In this document: in pieces, positions 1 through 9,731 of the stretch | Layout of the letters: every line of letters begins with the position of its first letter | Numbering within the stretch: the stretch's first letter is position 1 | Source: Luteolibacter arcticus | GTDB taxonomy: Bacteria > Verrucomicrobiota > Verrucomicrobiia > Verrucomicrobiales > Akkermansiaceae | DNA length: 64,000 bases | NCBI RefSeq assembly: GCF_025950235.1 | Contig: NZ_JAPDDT010000009.1 | Span: 1-64,000, forward strand | Direction of reading: 5' to 3' | The notes under the pieces: generated by a model | Told to the model about the DNA's origin: nothing | Database searches by the model: none | The model's input: the letters and a program-made list of their open reading frames with translations, nothing else | Made by a program: the position numbers and the translations under genes

Positions 1-80
1 GAAGCGCTAATCTATCTCTCCATGACCAAGCGCATGCTCACCAGAATCGCGGCCTGAGCATTTTTCAGACAGCCTCTTAG
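1..80 (+). mobile_element. Right end of an IS5-like insertion sequence: transposase C-terminus plus terminal repeat
   Basis: The first 57 bases read in frame as the last 18 residues of a protein ending at tga 55-57 (..ALIYLSMTKRMLTRIAA). This resembles the hydrophobic, Arg-rich tail of IS5-family DDE transposases; the rest lies left of the window. Bases 61-76 (tttttcagacagcctc), read inward, give gaggctgtctgaaaaa, a plausible terminal inverted repeat, followed by ttag, which fits the YTAR target preference known for IS5. The same terminal sequence recurs at both ends of a small non-coding element at 36927-37057, which supports the reading as a transposon end. Whether the transposase is intact cannot be seen. 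A coincidental hydrophobic tail is possible but the shared terminus argues against it. Confidence 0.55.
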
Positions 81-187
81 ACGTGTTGGTGACAACGACG
101 AAGCACGCGAACTGCCCGCTTCCGGTGACCGTTCCGCGCTGTCACCAGCGCGCCTACGCGAAGAGGAGACCTCCTTCGTCCAATCCC

Positions 188-221
188 AAAAAAGAAGCGC
201 GGGCTACATGGCCCGCGCTTC
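188..221 (-). terminator. Rho-independent terminator of the GH2 gene
   Basis: On the minus strand, 28 bases past the stop of the GH2 gene, an 11-bp perfect stem (211-221 pairing with 194-204) encloses a 6-nt loop and is followed by a run of six T (complement of 188-193). It is positioned to end transcription of the glycosidase gene. Confidence 0.85.
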
Positions 222-249
222 CGGAAATCCAATGCTGTTAGAAGCCCTC

Positions 250-2541
250 TCACTCCGCCGTCAGCGGCGCGTGGATCTTCTTCAGCTCCTCCGCGGGGAT
301 CTTAATGACCTTGCGGTCGTAGGACATGAGGCCGTTGATCTCTTCCTCGACATCAGCGGTCTGGGTATAGACACCGCCGGCGACGCCCTTGGCCTTGAGA
401 TCGGTCAGCACCTTGATGGATTTCTCATAGCGCTGGCGATATTCCTCGATGCTCTTCGGCAGGCCGCCGTAGCCCCAGTTCTCCTTGCTGACGTTCCACA
501 GGTGGTCCTTCACCGGCCAGCCGTGACCGCCGAATTCTCCGACGACCTTGATGAAGTCATCGTATCGCTTGTCCTCCGTCGGATAGCCGGGATCCGGATA
601 ATGGTGCAGGTCGGCGATGTGCCCCACCGGCCAGAAGTTTCCGCCGCTGGCGATATTGATGTGGCGGGAGGGATCGCGCTTCACCGACCACTCGCCTACT
701 TCCATCGTGCGATGCTGGCCCCATGCTTCATTGAAGGGCGTCCAGACGACGATGCTCGGGAAAGGGTCGAGCAGCGTGATCATGTCATCGAACTCGGTGA
801 GCCACTGCTTGTGATCTTCCTCGGACCACTCGGCGTCCTTCGGATTGAGATCGAACTTCGTCCACGGCGGACTTGCACCGCCACTGACCTGATCCTGCCA
901 GACCAGCATGCCGATCTTGTCGCAGTGGTAGTAGTAGCGCTGCGGCTCCACCTTGATGTGCTTGCGGATCATGTTGAAGCCCGCGTCCTTCAGCCACTGG
1001 ATCTCGAAGACCATGGCATCGTCGGACGGCGGGGTGAGCAGGCCATCCGGCCACCAGCCCTGGTCGAGCGGGCCCCAGTGGAAGATGACCTTGCCATTCA
1101 GCGTGAAGCGCCAGCGGCCGTCCTTGTCCTTCACCTTGCCGACTTGGCGGAGGCCGGTGTAGCTGGTGACCTGGTCCGTGACCCGATCACCTTCACCAAG
1201 GATGGAGACGCGGATTTGATAAAGGTGCGGGCTTTCCGGCGACCACAGCTTCGGATTCGGGATCTTGATCGCGTCTCCGCCCGTGCCTTGGGCGATCACC
1301 TTGCCGTCCTCGAGTACCTCGATCTTGCGGGTGACATCGGCGTAGTCCGCACCGTGGAGCTTGCCCTCCACCTTGATCTCGCCGGTGGCGATGTCGGTGG
1401 AAATCTTCAGGCCGGTGATGTGGCGCTCGGAAACTTCTTCCGCCCAAACGGTCTGCCAGATGCCGGAGTTCCGCGTGTAGAAGATGCCGCCGGGATTGAG
1501 GACCTGCTTGCCGCGGAGCTGGGAGCCGCCCGTGGCATCCTCGACGCGGACGGTCAGGGTGTTGTCGCCGTCCTTCTTCAGCGCGTCGGTGACGTCGAAG
1601 CTGAAGGGCAGGTTGCCCCCGACATGGGTGCCGACTTCCTTGTCATTCACCCAGACCTTGGCGCGATAATCGACGGCTTCGAAGTGAAGGATCGTGCGCT
1701 TGCCTTCCTTCGGCGAAAGGTCGAGCGGGCGGCGATACCACAGCGCCTCGTAGGGCTGGAGCATGCGGCGCACGCCGGAGAGCTTCGACTCGACCGGGAA
1801 TGGCACGAGGATCTTGCCGGCCCACTTCGCCGGCGTGGCAGCATCGAGCGTGGTGATGGCGTAGTCCCAGTGGCCATTGAGATTGGTCCACTGCTCGCGC
1901 TGGAGCTGCGGGCGGGGATATTCACGCCACGCATTCTCCGCGGTGACCTTCTCGCCCCAAGGGGTGATCAGGTCGGAATGCACCGCACCATCGCTGCCGA
2001 GGAGATTACGTAGATCGGGCAAGGCTTCCGTGTCGATGACGTGGGCATCGATGTACTGGCCGCCGGTCCCTTGGTGGCAATGCACGGCGAGCAGGTTGGC
2101 ACCGGCCTTGAGCGTGTCGCGGGCGCTCAGCTCCAGCGGCACGATCTTGTAGGTCTGGGTATAGCCGCTGAATTTCGCGATCTGCTTCCCATTGAGGAAG
2201 ACCTCCGCGTCGTCATCGTGGTGAATGAAAAGCGCGGGCTTCGCCGGCATCTCCTTCAGCTCGAAGGTGCGGCGCAGCCAGATATCCCCGGTGGTCCACT
2301 CGGTATTCACCACGCCGCCGGGAGCACGCTTGCCATCGGCCTTGCCGCCGAAGCCGCCGGGTCCGGACTTCCACGCGGCATCGTCAAAGCCCGGAGCTTC
2401 CCAAGCTGCAGCGGGCTTATCGGTCGTGTATTTCCACTGCGCAGCGGCCGGTGGCTGCTGGGCCTGCGCCGTGGCGGCAAGGGCCAGCAGGCCCAGGCAG
2501 CCCGCGAGCCGGCGGCGTCTTCTTGGGTAGGTATCGTTCAT
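250..2541 (-). CDS. Secreted glycoside hydrolase family 2 protein (beta-galactosidase/beta-glucuronidase-like)
   Basis: A 763-residue GH2 enzyme expected to remove beta-linked sugars (galactose, glucuronate or mannose cannot be told apart) from polysaccharide outside the cytoplasm. Residues 1-27 form a signal peptide (Arg-rich start, hydrophobic core, AQA-Q). A sugar-binding jelly roll near 50-170 (GDIWLRRTFEL) is followed by a second jelly roll and Ig-like domain (about 215-470) and a TIM barrel. The acid/base Glu is E605 in PFNEAWGQ and the nucleophile is E669 in VVGEFGGHG, so both catalytic residues are present. The extra N-terminal carbohydrate-binding-type module before the usual GH2 N-domain is typical of large verrucomicrobial GH2 proteins. 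It stands alone, with its own terminator at 188-221. Exact substrate is not inferable. Confidence 0.88.
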   Translation of the reverse strand: MNDTYPRRRRRLAGCLGLLALAATAQAQQPPAAAQWKYTTDKPAAAWEAPGFDDAAWKSGPGGFGGKADGKRAPGGVVNTEWTTGDIWLRRTFELKEMPAKPALFIHHDDDAEVFLNGKQIAKFSGYTQTYKIVPLELSARDTLKAGANLLAVHCHQGTGGQYIDAHVIDTEALPDLRNLLGSDGAVHSDLITPWGEKVTAENAWREYPRPQLQREQWTNLNGHWDYAITTLDAATPAKWAGKILVPFPVESKLSGVRRMLQPYEALWYRRPLDLSPKEGKRTILHFEAVDYRAKVWVNDKEVGTHVGGNLPFSFDVTDALKKDGDNTLTVRVEDATGGSQLRGKQVLNPGGIFYTRNSGIWQTVWAEEVSERHITGLKISTDIATGEIKVEGKLHGADYADVTRKIEVLEDGKVIAQGTGGDAIKIPNPKLWSPESPHLYQIRVSILGEGDRVTDQVTSYTGLRQVGKVKDKDGRWRFTLNGKVIFHWGPLDQGWWPDGLLTPPSDDAMVFEIQWLKDAGFNMIRKHIKVEPQRYYYHCDKIGMLVWQDQVSGGASPPWTKFDLNPKDAEWSEEDHKQWLTEFDDMITLLDPFPSIVVWTPFNEAWGQHRTMEVGEWSVKRDPSRHINIASGGNFWPVGHIADLHHYPDPGYPTEDKRYDDFIKVVGEFGGHGWPVKDHLWNVSKENWGYGGLPKSIEEYRQRYEKSIKVLTDLKAKGVAGGVYTQTADVEEEINGLMSYDRKVIKIPAEELKKIHAPLTAE

Positions 2542-2686
2542 GAGACTGGTGAGAATGGGGAAAGTTGGCCCGTGATACGGGTTTTATTAGCCAATCTTCC
2601 ACCCGATGACGGATTTTCCCGAAACGGGAACACCCACCCATCGCCGCGATTTCCCCCGGCCGCAAACGACCTGCCTCAGAAGGCCA

Positions 2687-3883
2687 TCACAGCCGCGCCG
2701 GCTCAGGCCTGCGCCGCAGCATCCCTCTCAGCCACTCTTTCACCGCGGAAAATCCCCTCACCATCGCGTGGTCGCGGACGCCGTGGAGCTTCAGGTGCCC
2801 GGCCACGGTCTCCTCATGACCCCGGTAGCGAGGGAGGAAGAGCAGCAGGGTCGACTCCTCGGCCTCGCGTCCATGGACCAGCGATGGAGAAAAGATCCCC
2901 TTCTCCACCTGCCGCACCCCATCGGGAAGAGGCACCGTCCGCTCGTCCAACACGCACCAGCGGCGGTAGCGGAACACCGCGGTGCCATCGTCTAACAAGA
3001 CCAACCGCCCACCGGTTCGCGGCGGCAGCCCGGCCAAGCGACCAAGCGTGAAGACGTGCGGATTCTCCGGCGTCGCCCGCCGCTTCCCCCGCGACGGCAA
3101 CAGGATATCCGCGGCAAAGCGCGCACCGAAAATGGCCAACCGCATCGCCGCCGGCGCGAGACACGCGGCAACGAGGATCAGCACCACGCACAACGCCGCC
3201 GCCAGCCACGGCGCGATGGCATAGATCACACCGATCATGGCTAACAGACCCGTGCGCAGCAACTTCAGCCCCGCGTCCACCGTCGAGAACGGCGACAGGA
3301 TGATCAGCACGTTGATCGCGTGGCTACAGATCCACACGAGCAGGAACGCGATCACCGCACCGGGAATCATCAGCCAGGAGAGATCGATGAATGCCATCGT
3401 CTCACCCGTGAGCGATGCCGTCGGCACCGCGGCCTTTTCCGCCTCCAGATGCTTCGACATCTCCGCCGCGACCAGCGGCACGAAGGCCCCGCTGGCGACC
3501 AGCGCGCTCGCCTTGTTCTCAAACAGCTCCACCATGTCGAAGGGCTTCTTCAACAAGCCCGGCACCGCCGTGCCGAGCGAGTCCTTGAGAAAGCAAAGGA
3601 CCAGCAAGCACAAGCCGGTGCCCCACGCCCACGGTTGCGCATACCACGGCAGCGACGAACGCGCCTCGGCAGGCGATTTCCAATAGCGCCACGCGCCCAC
3701 CGAGCTGATGCCTAACAGCGGTGAAATCGCCACACCGGTGATCTCGGTGATCCCTTGGCTAAGCGCCACGCCCGGCAGATATTGCTCTTGGGTCGATGGC
3801 GGCGCGACGGTCTCCACCTCATCGGCAGCCGGGAGCGGCGCGGTCAAAAGCGTCAAGCATAGCAGCGCGAGGACCTTGATCAT
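2687..3883 (-). CDS. Integral membrane protein of unknown function with signal peptide
   Basis: A 398-residue protein I do not recognise. The start at 3883 is preferred over an upstream ATG at 3961 because it places a clean signal peptide (MIKVLALLCLTLLTAPLPAADE) at the N-terminus. Hydrophobic segments follow at about 75-100 (WGTGLCLLVLCFL), 115-140, 165-190 (LMIPGAVIAFLLVWI) and 215-260 (two close spans), and the last 120 residues look cytoplasmic and Arg-rich, with a region resembling a small beta domain (RLVLLDDGTAVFRYRRW). It lies divergent from the large beta-strand repeat gene, which starts 313 bases away. Some features recall the DUF4126-type membrane proteins, but I cannot confirm membership. 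Role unknown; probably envelope associated. Confidence 0.7.
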   Translation of the reverse strand: MIKVLALLCLTLLTAPLPAADEVETVAPPSTQEQYLPGVALSQGITEITGVAISPLLGISSVGAWRYWKSPAEARSSLPWYAQPWAWGTGLCLLVLCFLKDSLGTAVPGLLKKPFDMVELFENKASALVASGAFVPLVAAEMSKHLEAEKAAVPTASLTGETMAFIDLSWLMIPGAVIAFLLVWICSHAINVLIILSPFSTVDAGLKLLRTGLLAMIGVIYAIAPWLAAALCVVLILVAACLAPAAMRLAIFGARFAADILLPSRGKRRATPENPHVFTLGRLAGLPPRTGGRLVLLDDGTAVFRYRRWCVLDERTVPLPDGVRQVEKGIFSPSLVHGREAEESTLLLFLPRYRGHEETVAGHLKLHGVRDHAMVRGFSAVKEWLRGMLRRRPEPARL

Positions 3884-4195
3884 GGCATGGGCATAACACC
3901 GCCACCGCGCGGAGTCCATTTCCGGATCATAGGATCGCCCCGTTCCCTCTGCCGCCGGCATCGCACGAAAAACCCGTGTCCGGCGACTGCCCCGTTCGGG
4001 TAACCCCCTCCCTACTCCCTTCGGGCTATTGGGAAACCATTCCTATGGGACTACGTTCCCTACACGACCCTACCTTGATACGGCCGCCTTCGAGCCAACC
4101 CAAGAATCCCAAGCAAATCCAATACTGCCTTGAAAGCCACAACTCGCGTCGCCGCCTCCGCGCCTCAAGCCAAACCCACCATCCCGAAGAGCCCG

Positions 4196-7100
4196 ATGAA
4201 AACCCAACTCGCCATCTTGTCCCCCCTCACCCGCTCGTCTCTCATCGCCTGCGCCTCGCTGTGCGCGGCGACTTCCGCCTACGCCGACCAGACATGGTCC
4301 GGTGCCACGAATGCCGATTGGAACACGGCCTCCAACTGGACCAGTGCGGTTCCCACCGCAGGTGACGTCGCCATCTTCAATGCAGCCTCCACCGCCAATC
4401 TCGCGACCACGGCGAGCGCCAGTTCGGCGGTGGCCGGCGTGAGCGTGGTGGACCCCGCCGCAGCGGTCAGCATGACGAGCCAGGCCAATACCACCGTCTC
4501 GCCCACGGCTGCTGTGACGGCGGACAATGCCACGGACACGTTCACCTACAGCGTGGCCCCCGCCACGCCTCTGGCGAATGGCGACCGGGTGACTTTCACG
4601 GTGACCACCCTTCCCACGGGGATGACCGCCGGCGCCACCTATTTCGTCGTCAATGCTTCCCCGACCACCTTCCAGATTTCAACCACCGCCGGTGGCGCTG
4701 CGGTCAACTTCACCGCCAATGGTGCCACTGTGGTTGTCAACGGCGTGGTGCTGGCGAATAACGCCACCGATTCATTCTCCTATTCCTCGGCGTTCTATCC
4801 GACGGCATTCGTCAATAACACCTTGGTTTCCTTCGGTGCCCAAACCGCACCGACCGGACTCACCCCCGGTATCCTCTATTTCGTGGTGAATGCCACCGCG
4901 ACGACTTTCCAAGTCTCCAACTCCGCGGGCGGCGCGCCGGTTGATTTCACCACGGATGGCCTCAGCTTGAGAGCCTTTGGCAACAACTCCCCTCATTTCA
5001 CCATCGGCGGTTCCGGCATCAATCTGAGCGCCGCGACGCAGAATCTCACGATCGCCCCGGCCAAGCTGGTTCTCAGTGCCTCCCAAACGTGGAATGTAGG
5101 CACGGGTCGCTTGCTCACGATTTCCGGAACTTCGGCTTCGACCGGTTCCACCAGCGCTCTCACCAAGTCGGGCGCGGGCATTCTTCAGCTCAATGCCTCT
5201 CAGTTGTCGCCTTCGGGCAGCGTGCTTCTCTCGGGAGGCGAGACCCGTGCGAATGCGGGCAACTTCGTCAACCTCTTCAATAGCGCTCCCATCACGTTCG
5301 AAAATGGCGCGAGTCTGACGCACTTTAACGGCACCGGCACCGTGACCATCCTTTCCAATGTGGTGGTGGCCAGCGGTCACTCCGGCACGATCAACATGGG
5401 AGACCGGATCGGATGGGGAAACAATGACGCCACCGTAGAAACCCTGACCGGCGCCGGCACCTTGACCTTGAACGCGGCGACGACGGTTTCGCGCGACGAC
5501 ATTGCGGCCGACATGACCGCCTTCACCGGCACGATCAATTTCACCGGCAGTGGCAACGTCCGCCTCTTCATCAATGGCGGCAAAGTGGGGGCGGGCTTCA
5601 CCAACAGTACCGTGGATCTCGCTGGTACGGTCAACCTCAACCCGCAGACCAACTCGGGAGGAAATACCATCAACATCGGGAAGCTCACAGGAACTTCAAC
5701 CACGGCCTCTCTTGGCGGGGGATCGGCGGGATCGCCCAACTACAACGTGGGCGGCTTGGGAGCTGACTCCACCTTCGATGGACTGATCTCGGGGAATGCC
5801 TCGCTGACAAAATCCGGCGCAGGCACGCTCACGCTGACCAACGCCGCCCTGGCCTACACCGGCACTACCACGGTGAGCGGAGGAACGCTGAAGCTGAATG
5901 GCACCAAGACGGGCATCGGTGCGACCTCGGTCAGCGGTGGAACCTTGGCTGGAACCGGAACTTCCGCCGGCACGACCACCATCACCGGCACCGGCATCCT
6001 CGCCCCCGGGGACGGCGGAATCGGCAACATCAACTTCGCCAACCTCACCCTCTCCAGCGCCAGCATCCTGAATCTGCAGTTCGGCGTCGGCAACGACACC
6101 GCCACGGTGCAAAGCGGCGGAACCCTGAATCTCGCCTCCGGGGCCACCGTGGACGTCAATGGCTTCGGCACTGACGGAACTTACACGATCATCAACACCA
6201 CGGGTGCCACCGTGGTCGGAACCGCCTCCACCGCACTCACGGCAGTCAATGGCGCCGGAGGAAAGGTCTACAGCTTCTCCGCCACGGCAAACGCCATCCA
6301 AATGACGATCTCCGGCTCGGATCCCACCAACTATTGGAAGATCGACGGCGGTGGCTCTTGGAATGTCGCCGGCAACTGGACCAAGAATGTAGTTCCGAAC
6401 GCGAGCGGAGCGATCGCCAAGTTCGGCCCCGGCCCATCGGGGCTCGGCGGATTCTTCACCGAATTTGGTATCGCCATCACCATGGATGTCAACCGCACCG
6501 TCGGCACGCTGGCATTCAATGACGTAACCGACACGGTCGTAACCATTGATCCGGGAGCCAGCGGCATCTTGTCATTCGATAACGGGGCAAGTCCGTCGAT
6601 CCTCACCAACATCGCCGGGAATCACATCATCAACGCGCCAATCGTCGTGGATGCCGACGACTTGACCGTCGACATCGGCGATACCTACTTGCTGACGGTG
6701 AATGGCACCGTGAGCGGTTCGGGCGCCGCCCTCACCAAGAATGGCTTGGGCACCCTCGTTCTTGCTGGCAGCAACTCGTATGACGGTGGCACGATCTTGA
6801 ATGGCGGAACGATCGACATCAACTCCACTACCAGCCTCGGCAATACGTCCGGCGCACTCACCTTCTCCGGCGGTACGCTGCGTCTCGCTGCTGCCCTCGC
6901 CGGAGAGACCCGGAGCTACGAAATCACCGGCGCGAACAATGCGCTGATCGACACCAACGGAAACGACTTGGGCTACGATGGAGTGATCAGTCCGACGGGT
7001 GGTGCGACGGGTGGTCTCTCGAAGGGTGGAATCGGCGTGCTCAATCTCTCTGCAGCGCAGACCTACACCGGCACTACCACCTTGACGGCTGGCGGGCTCA

Positions 7101-8716
7101 ATCTCAACGCCGGGGGCAGCACCAATGGTGGAGCAACCAACATCAGTGGAGGTTCCAACTTCACCGTCGCGGGTGGTTCGCTAACGGCGGGAGCCCTCTC
7201 ATCGGTCACGGGTGCCGCTTTCAATATCACCTCCGGCACCGCGACCTTCAATGCCGGCCTGAATGCCAATACCGGCAACAACAACCTCAACTACGTCATC
7301 CACGTCGGTGGCGGCACGTTCACTTCGAGTTTCGTCACGATGGGGCGCAGTTCGACGATCATCAACAATCCGGTCGCCGGCAGCCCCGACATCGGGCTCT
7401 ATGTCGATGGAGGTATCGCCAACATCACCGGCGCTCTGACTCTCGGCATCACCGGCAGTCTCTCGTCGGTTTCCGCGCGCATCGAGAACGGCAGCCTGAC
7501 GGTGGGTGGCCCCGTGACGCTCCAGGTGAGCAGCGGTGACCGTTGGACCGTGTTCGATGTGAATGGTGGCACCTTCACCTCCACCGATGCCGTCACCGGC
7601 GTCCAGATCGGCAGTGGCCTCATCGGTAGCAGCGCCTTCCTCGTCCGGAATGGCACCGCCGCCGCCGAGCGCATTCTCCTGACCCAAGCTACCGCCTCCA
7701 CGGAAACGAGCCGTCTCCATGTCACCGGGGGTGCCCTGTATGTCGGCTCCGGCGGCATCGTCGGCAACAACAACGCCGGCACCGGCATCCTCGAAGTGCT
7801 GCTGGGTGGTGGAACGCTCGGCGCAAAGGCACCTTGGACTTCCTCCGTGGCCGCCACGCTCACCGGTCCCGCCACCATCAAGGCAGCCGACGCCCTGAAT
7901 GCGGCTCAGGACATCACGCTCTCCGGCGCGGTCGGAGGCACCGGCTCGCTGACGAAGACCGGCGCGGGTGCACTGAACCTCACCGGCACCTATGACTACA
8001 CCGGGAACACCACCGTCTCCACTGGCACGCTATCCTTGAACACGGGGACCTTGGCCGATGCCAGCACCGTGGATGTCTCCGCCACCGGCAGCGCCGTCCT
8101 CAATCTGAGCTTCTCCGGCACCGACATCGTCGCTGGCTTCAGCATCGACGGAGCGCCTCAAGCCACCGGCACCTGGGGCTCGCTCACCTCGTCGGCGACC
8201 CACAAGACCGCGCGCATCACTGGCGACGGCATCCTGAACGTCGGAGGAGCCGCCGATCCTTTCACCGATTGGATCGACGACTTCCCAGCCGTCGGTGCCC
8301 TGACCGCCAAGACCGACGACCCGGACAGTGATGGCCTGACCAACCTCGAAGAGTTCGCCCTCGACGGCAATCCGGCCAATGGCAACGCCACCGGCAAGGT
8401 CCGCTCGAGGATCGAAACGGTGGGAGCTGACAAAGTGCTCGTCATCACGCTGCCGGTCCGCAATACCGCAACCTTCGGCGGCAGCCCCTCGAAGACCGCC
8501 ACTGTCGACGACATCACCTACACCATCGAGGGATCGAACAATCTCACCCTCTTCGATCAAGGAGTCACCGAGATTGCAGTCAGCGCGGAAGGAATGCCGA
8601 CCCCGCTGACCGAGGGCTGGACCTACCACACGTTCCGTCTCGATGGCGCCATCGGTGGGGTCACGCCACGCGGGCCAAGGGGCTTCCTCCGCATCACCAT
8701 CGAGGATGCTCCCTGA
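4196..8716 (+). CDS. Giant secreted autotransporter-associated beta-strand repeat protein
   Basis: A 1506-residue exported surface or extracellular protein. The start at 4196 (23 codons inside the longest frame) gives a standard signal peptide ending ATSAYADQ. After two openings of the 'W..G..NADWNTASNW' type there are two related modules with a 'YFVVNA.PTTFQ(I/V)S' core near 115-230. At least four PATR-type repeats follow (LTKSGAGTLTL.., LTKNGLGTLVLAGSN.., LSKGGIGVLNL.., LTKTGAGALNLTG..), each with a YTGTTT-like turn; these families form right-handed beta helices. Near the C-terminus a thrombospondin type 3-like Ca-binding stretch (DDPDSDGLTNLEEFALDG) precedes a final beta domain ending GFLRITIEDAP. 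No outer-membrane autotransporter barrel is present, so despite the repeat name it is not a classical type V protein. Likely adhesion or polysaccharide binding; function unproven. Confidence 0.85.
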   Translation: MKTQLAILSPLTRSSLIACASLCAATSAYADQTWSGATNADWNTASNWTSAVPTAGDVAIFNAASTANLATTASASSAVAGVSVVDPAAAVSMTSQANTTVSPTAAVTADNATDTFTYSVAPATPLANGDRVTFTVTTLPTGMTAGATYFVVNASPTTFQISTTAGGAAVNFTANGATVVVNGVVLANNATDSFSYSSAFYPTAFVNNTLVSFGAQTAPTGLTPGILYFVVNATATTFQVSNSAGGAPVDFTTDGLSLRAFGNNSPHFTIGGSGINLSAATQNLTIAPAKLVLSASQTWNVGTGRLLTISGTSASTGSTSALTKSGAGILQLNASQLSPSGSVLLSGGETRANAGNFVNLFNSAPITFENGASLTHFNGTGTVTILSNVVVASGHSGTINMGDRIGWGNNDATVETLTGAGTLTLNAATTVSRDDIAADMTAFTGTINFTGSGNVRLFINGGKVGAGFTNSTVDLAGTVNLNPQTNSGGNTINIGKLTGTSTTASLGGGSAGSPNYNVGGLGADSTFDGLISGNASLTKSGAGTLTLTNAALAYTGTTTVSGGTLKLNGTKTGIGATSVSGGTLAGTGTSAGTTTITGTGILAPGDGGIGNINFANLTLSSASILNLQFGVGNDTATVQSGGTLNLASGATVDVNGFGTDGTYTIINTTGATVVGTASTALTAVNGAGGKVYSFSATANAIQMTISGSDPTNYWKIDGGGSWNVAGNWTKNVVPNASGAIAKFGPGPSGLGGFFTEFGIAITMDVNRTVGTLAFNDVTDTVVTIDPGASGILSFDNGASPSILTNIAGNHIINAPIVVDADDLTVDIGDTYLLTVNGTVSGSGAALTKNGLGTLVLAGSNSYDGGTILNGGTIDINSTTSLGNTSGALTFSGGTLRLAAALAGETRSYEITGANNALIDTNGNDLGYDGVISPTGGATGGLSKGGIGVLNLSAAQTYTGTTTLTAGGLNLNAGGSTNGGATNISGGSNFTVAGGSLTAGALSSVTGAAFNITSGTATFNAGLNANTGNNNLNYVIHVGGGTFTSSFVTMGRSSTIINNPVAGSPDIGLYVDGGIANITGALTLGITGSLSSVSARIENGSLTVGGPVTLQVSSGDRWTVFDVNGGTFTSTDAVTGVQIGSGLIGSSAFLVRNGTAAAERILLTQATASTETSRLHVTGGALYVGSGGIVGNNNAGTGILEVLLGGGTLGAKAPWTSSVAATLTGPATIKAADALNAAQDITLSGAVGGTGSLTKTGAGALNLTGTYDYTGNTTVSTGTLSLNTGTLADASTVDVSATGSAVLNLSFSGTDIVAGFSIDGAPQATGTWGSLTSSATHKTARITGDGILNVGGAADPFTDWIDDFPAVGALTAKTDDPDSDGLTNLEEFALDGNPANGNATGKVRSRIETVGADKVLVITLPVRNTATFGGSPSKTATVDDITYTIEGSNNLTLFDQGVTEIAVSAEGMPTPLTEGWTYHTFRLDGAIGGVTPRGPRGFLRITIEDAP

Positions 8717-8753
8717 GACGAACCACCTTCTCTAGGGTAAAATTGGGTTATGG

Positions 8754-8790
8754 GGCCGGGAGAGCTTTCTCCCGGCCTTCCTGTTTTTCC
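8754..8790 (+). terminator. Rho-independent terminator after the beta-strand repeat gene
   Basis: A 10-bp perfect GC-rich stem (8754-8763 with 8768-8777) closes a GCTT tetraloop and is followed by a T-rich tract (ttcctgttttt). It lies 38 bases after the stop at 8716. Confidence 0.9.
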
Positions 8791-8925
8791 TAGGGAGTCA
8801 TACAGTTCGGCGAGCTTGCCGCTGGCGCGGCTTTCGTAGCGGAGCGGCTGCGCCGTTCCGTTAGGGGCGGCCCGAAGCTGCAAAGCGGGTGGCGTCACCC
8901 AGCAGTCATCGCCCTTACGTGACTC

Positions 8926-9294
8926 TCAGAAATCCACCGCGTCCGCGATCGACCCGATCACGGAACTCAAGAGCTCGCCCGCCGCGTCAGAGGCCAGGTT
9001 ATCGACAATGCTGGAAAGCGTGCGCCTTACTCCGAAGGCCGCAAACAACACCACCAACAATCCACCGATAACCAGCGCAGCTTGGGCCGCATTCGAGTCG
9101 ACTGGAACTCCGCTGATCCCCGAACCGATCATCGCCGCACCCGCCAAGCCAATCATGACCCGTGGCAGAGCTGGCAGCACCTGCACTTTCAGCGACAGGA
9201 CCTCGCGCTCATCGAGGACATGATGCCGTTGCTTCGCAGCACGAATGCCGGCCTTCACCGCGCGACGGCGGAGCTTCTCGTGATGGTGGTCCAT
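8926..9294 (-). CDS. Small two-helix membrane protein, unknown function
   Basis: A 122-residue protein beginning MDHHHEKLRRRAVKAGI. The N-terminal 45 residues are basic and cytoplasmic-looking. Two hydrophobic segments follow (about 48-62, PRVMIGLAGAAMIGSG, and 73-92, ALVIGGLLVVLFAAFGV), and then an amphipathic tail (LSSIVDNLASDAAGELLSSVIG). The open frame extends upstream, but that part is Arg/Gly-rich and lies opposite in phase to a better gene, so the ATG at 9294 is preferred; a GGAGG lies about 15 bases upstream. It follows 9309-9731 by 14 bases and is probably the last gene of a three-gene run (9728-10660, 9309-9731, this). No family recognised. Confidence 0.6.
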   Translation of the reverse strand: MDHHHEKLRRRAVKAGIRAAKQRHHVLDEREVLSLKVQVLPALPRVMIGLAGAAMIGSGISGVPVDSNAAQAALVIGGLLVVLFAAFGVRRTLSSIVDNLASDAAGELLSSVIGSIADAVDF

Positions 9295-9308
9295 GGCGAG
9301 CCTGGAAA

Positions 9309-9731
9309 TTACTCCTCCGCCGCCTCTGTTTTCGCCACCGTGCCACTCATCGTGACCACACAGCGAAACGGCTCGCGGCCGTCCTTGCGAAACTCGACCA
9401 CGTAGAACCACCGGCAACCATCCTTCGGCAGTCGCTTGAGCAAGTCCTTCTCGAACCGATTCACCGTGCACAGGGTCACCTTCAGCTCCCCTTCCCCGGA
9501 CGACGCGGCGGCTTGCCGAGCGATCTCCACTGCCCGGTCCCGTCTTAGCGGCGGTTTCGCCCCCGCCTTCGGCTCCCATGCCGGCACCTTGCGAAGCTCG
9601 GCGGCATCCACGCGGTAGTCCACGGTCTCGCCATCCTTCGCGGAATACTCGCGGTGAAGCACGACATCCTCTGCCGACGCGCAGCAAAGCATCCCGGACA
9701 AAAGGTAAGTTTGCCATTTCATAGCGATCAT
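9309..9731 (-). CDS. Small secreted protein, paralogue of the product of 11410-11889
   Basis: A 140-residue exported protein with signal peptide MIAMKWQTYLLSGMLCCASA-ED. The start at 9731 overlaps the upstream stop by 4 bases (ATGA), suggesting translational coupling; an alternative ATG at 9722 gives MKWQTY, mirroring the MKWRR start of the upstream gene. The mature part (VVLHREYSAKDGE.., W(E)PKAGAKPPL..DRAVEIARQAA.., CRWFYVVEFRKDGREPFRCVVTMSGTVAKTE) shares its whole layout with 11410-11889: H-R-E start, 'AKP.L..A.AIE.A', then a closing 'Y.V.F..DG.E..R.VV.M.GTV.K.E' motif. I infer one PepSY-like small family. Function unknown. Confidence 0.7.
   Translation of the reverse strand: MIAMKWQTYLLSGMLCCASAEDVVLHREYSAKDGETVDYRVDAAELRKVPAWEPKAGAKPPLRRDRAVEIARQAAASSGEGELKVTLCTVNRFEKDLLKRLPKDGCRWFYVVEFRKDGREPFRCVVTMSGTVAKTEAAEE

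Noticed and set aside
208-2013. A 601-codon open frame on the plus strand opposite the GH2 gene
   Set aside because: Composition (Leu/Asp/Ala/Arg-rich, no motif) and the complete GH2 motifs on the other strand show it is the high-GC antisense shadow.
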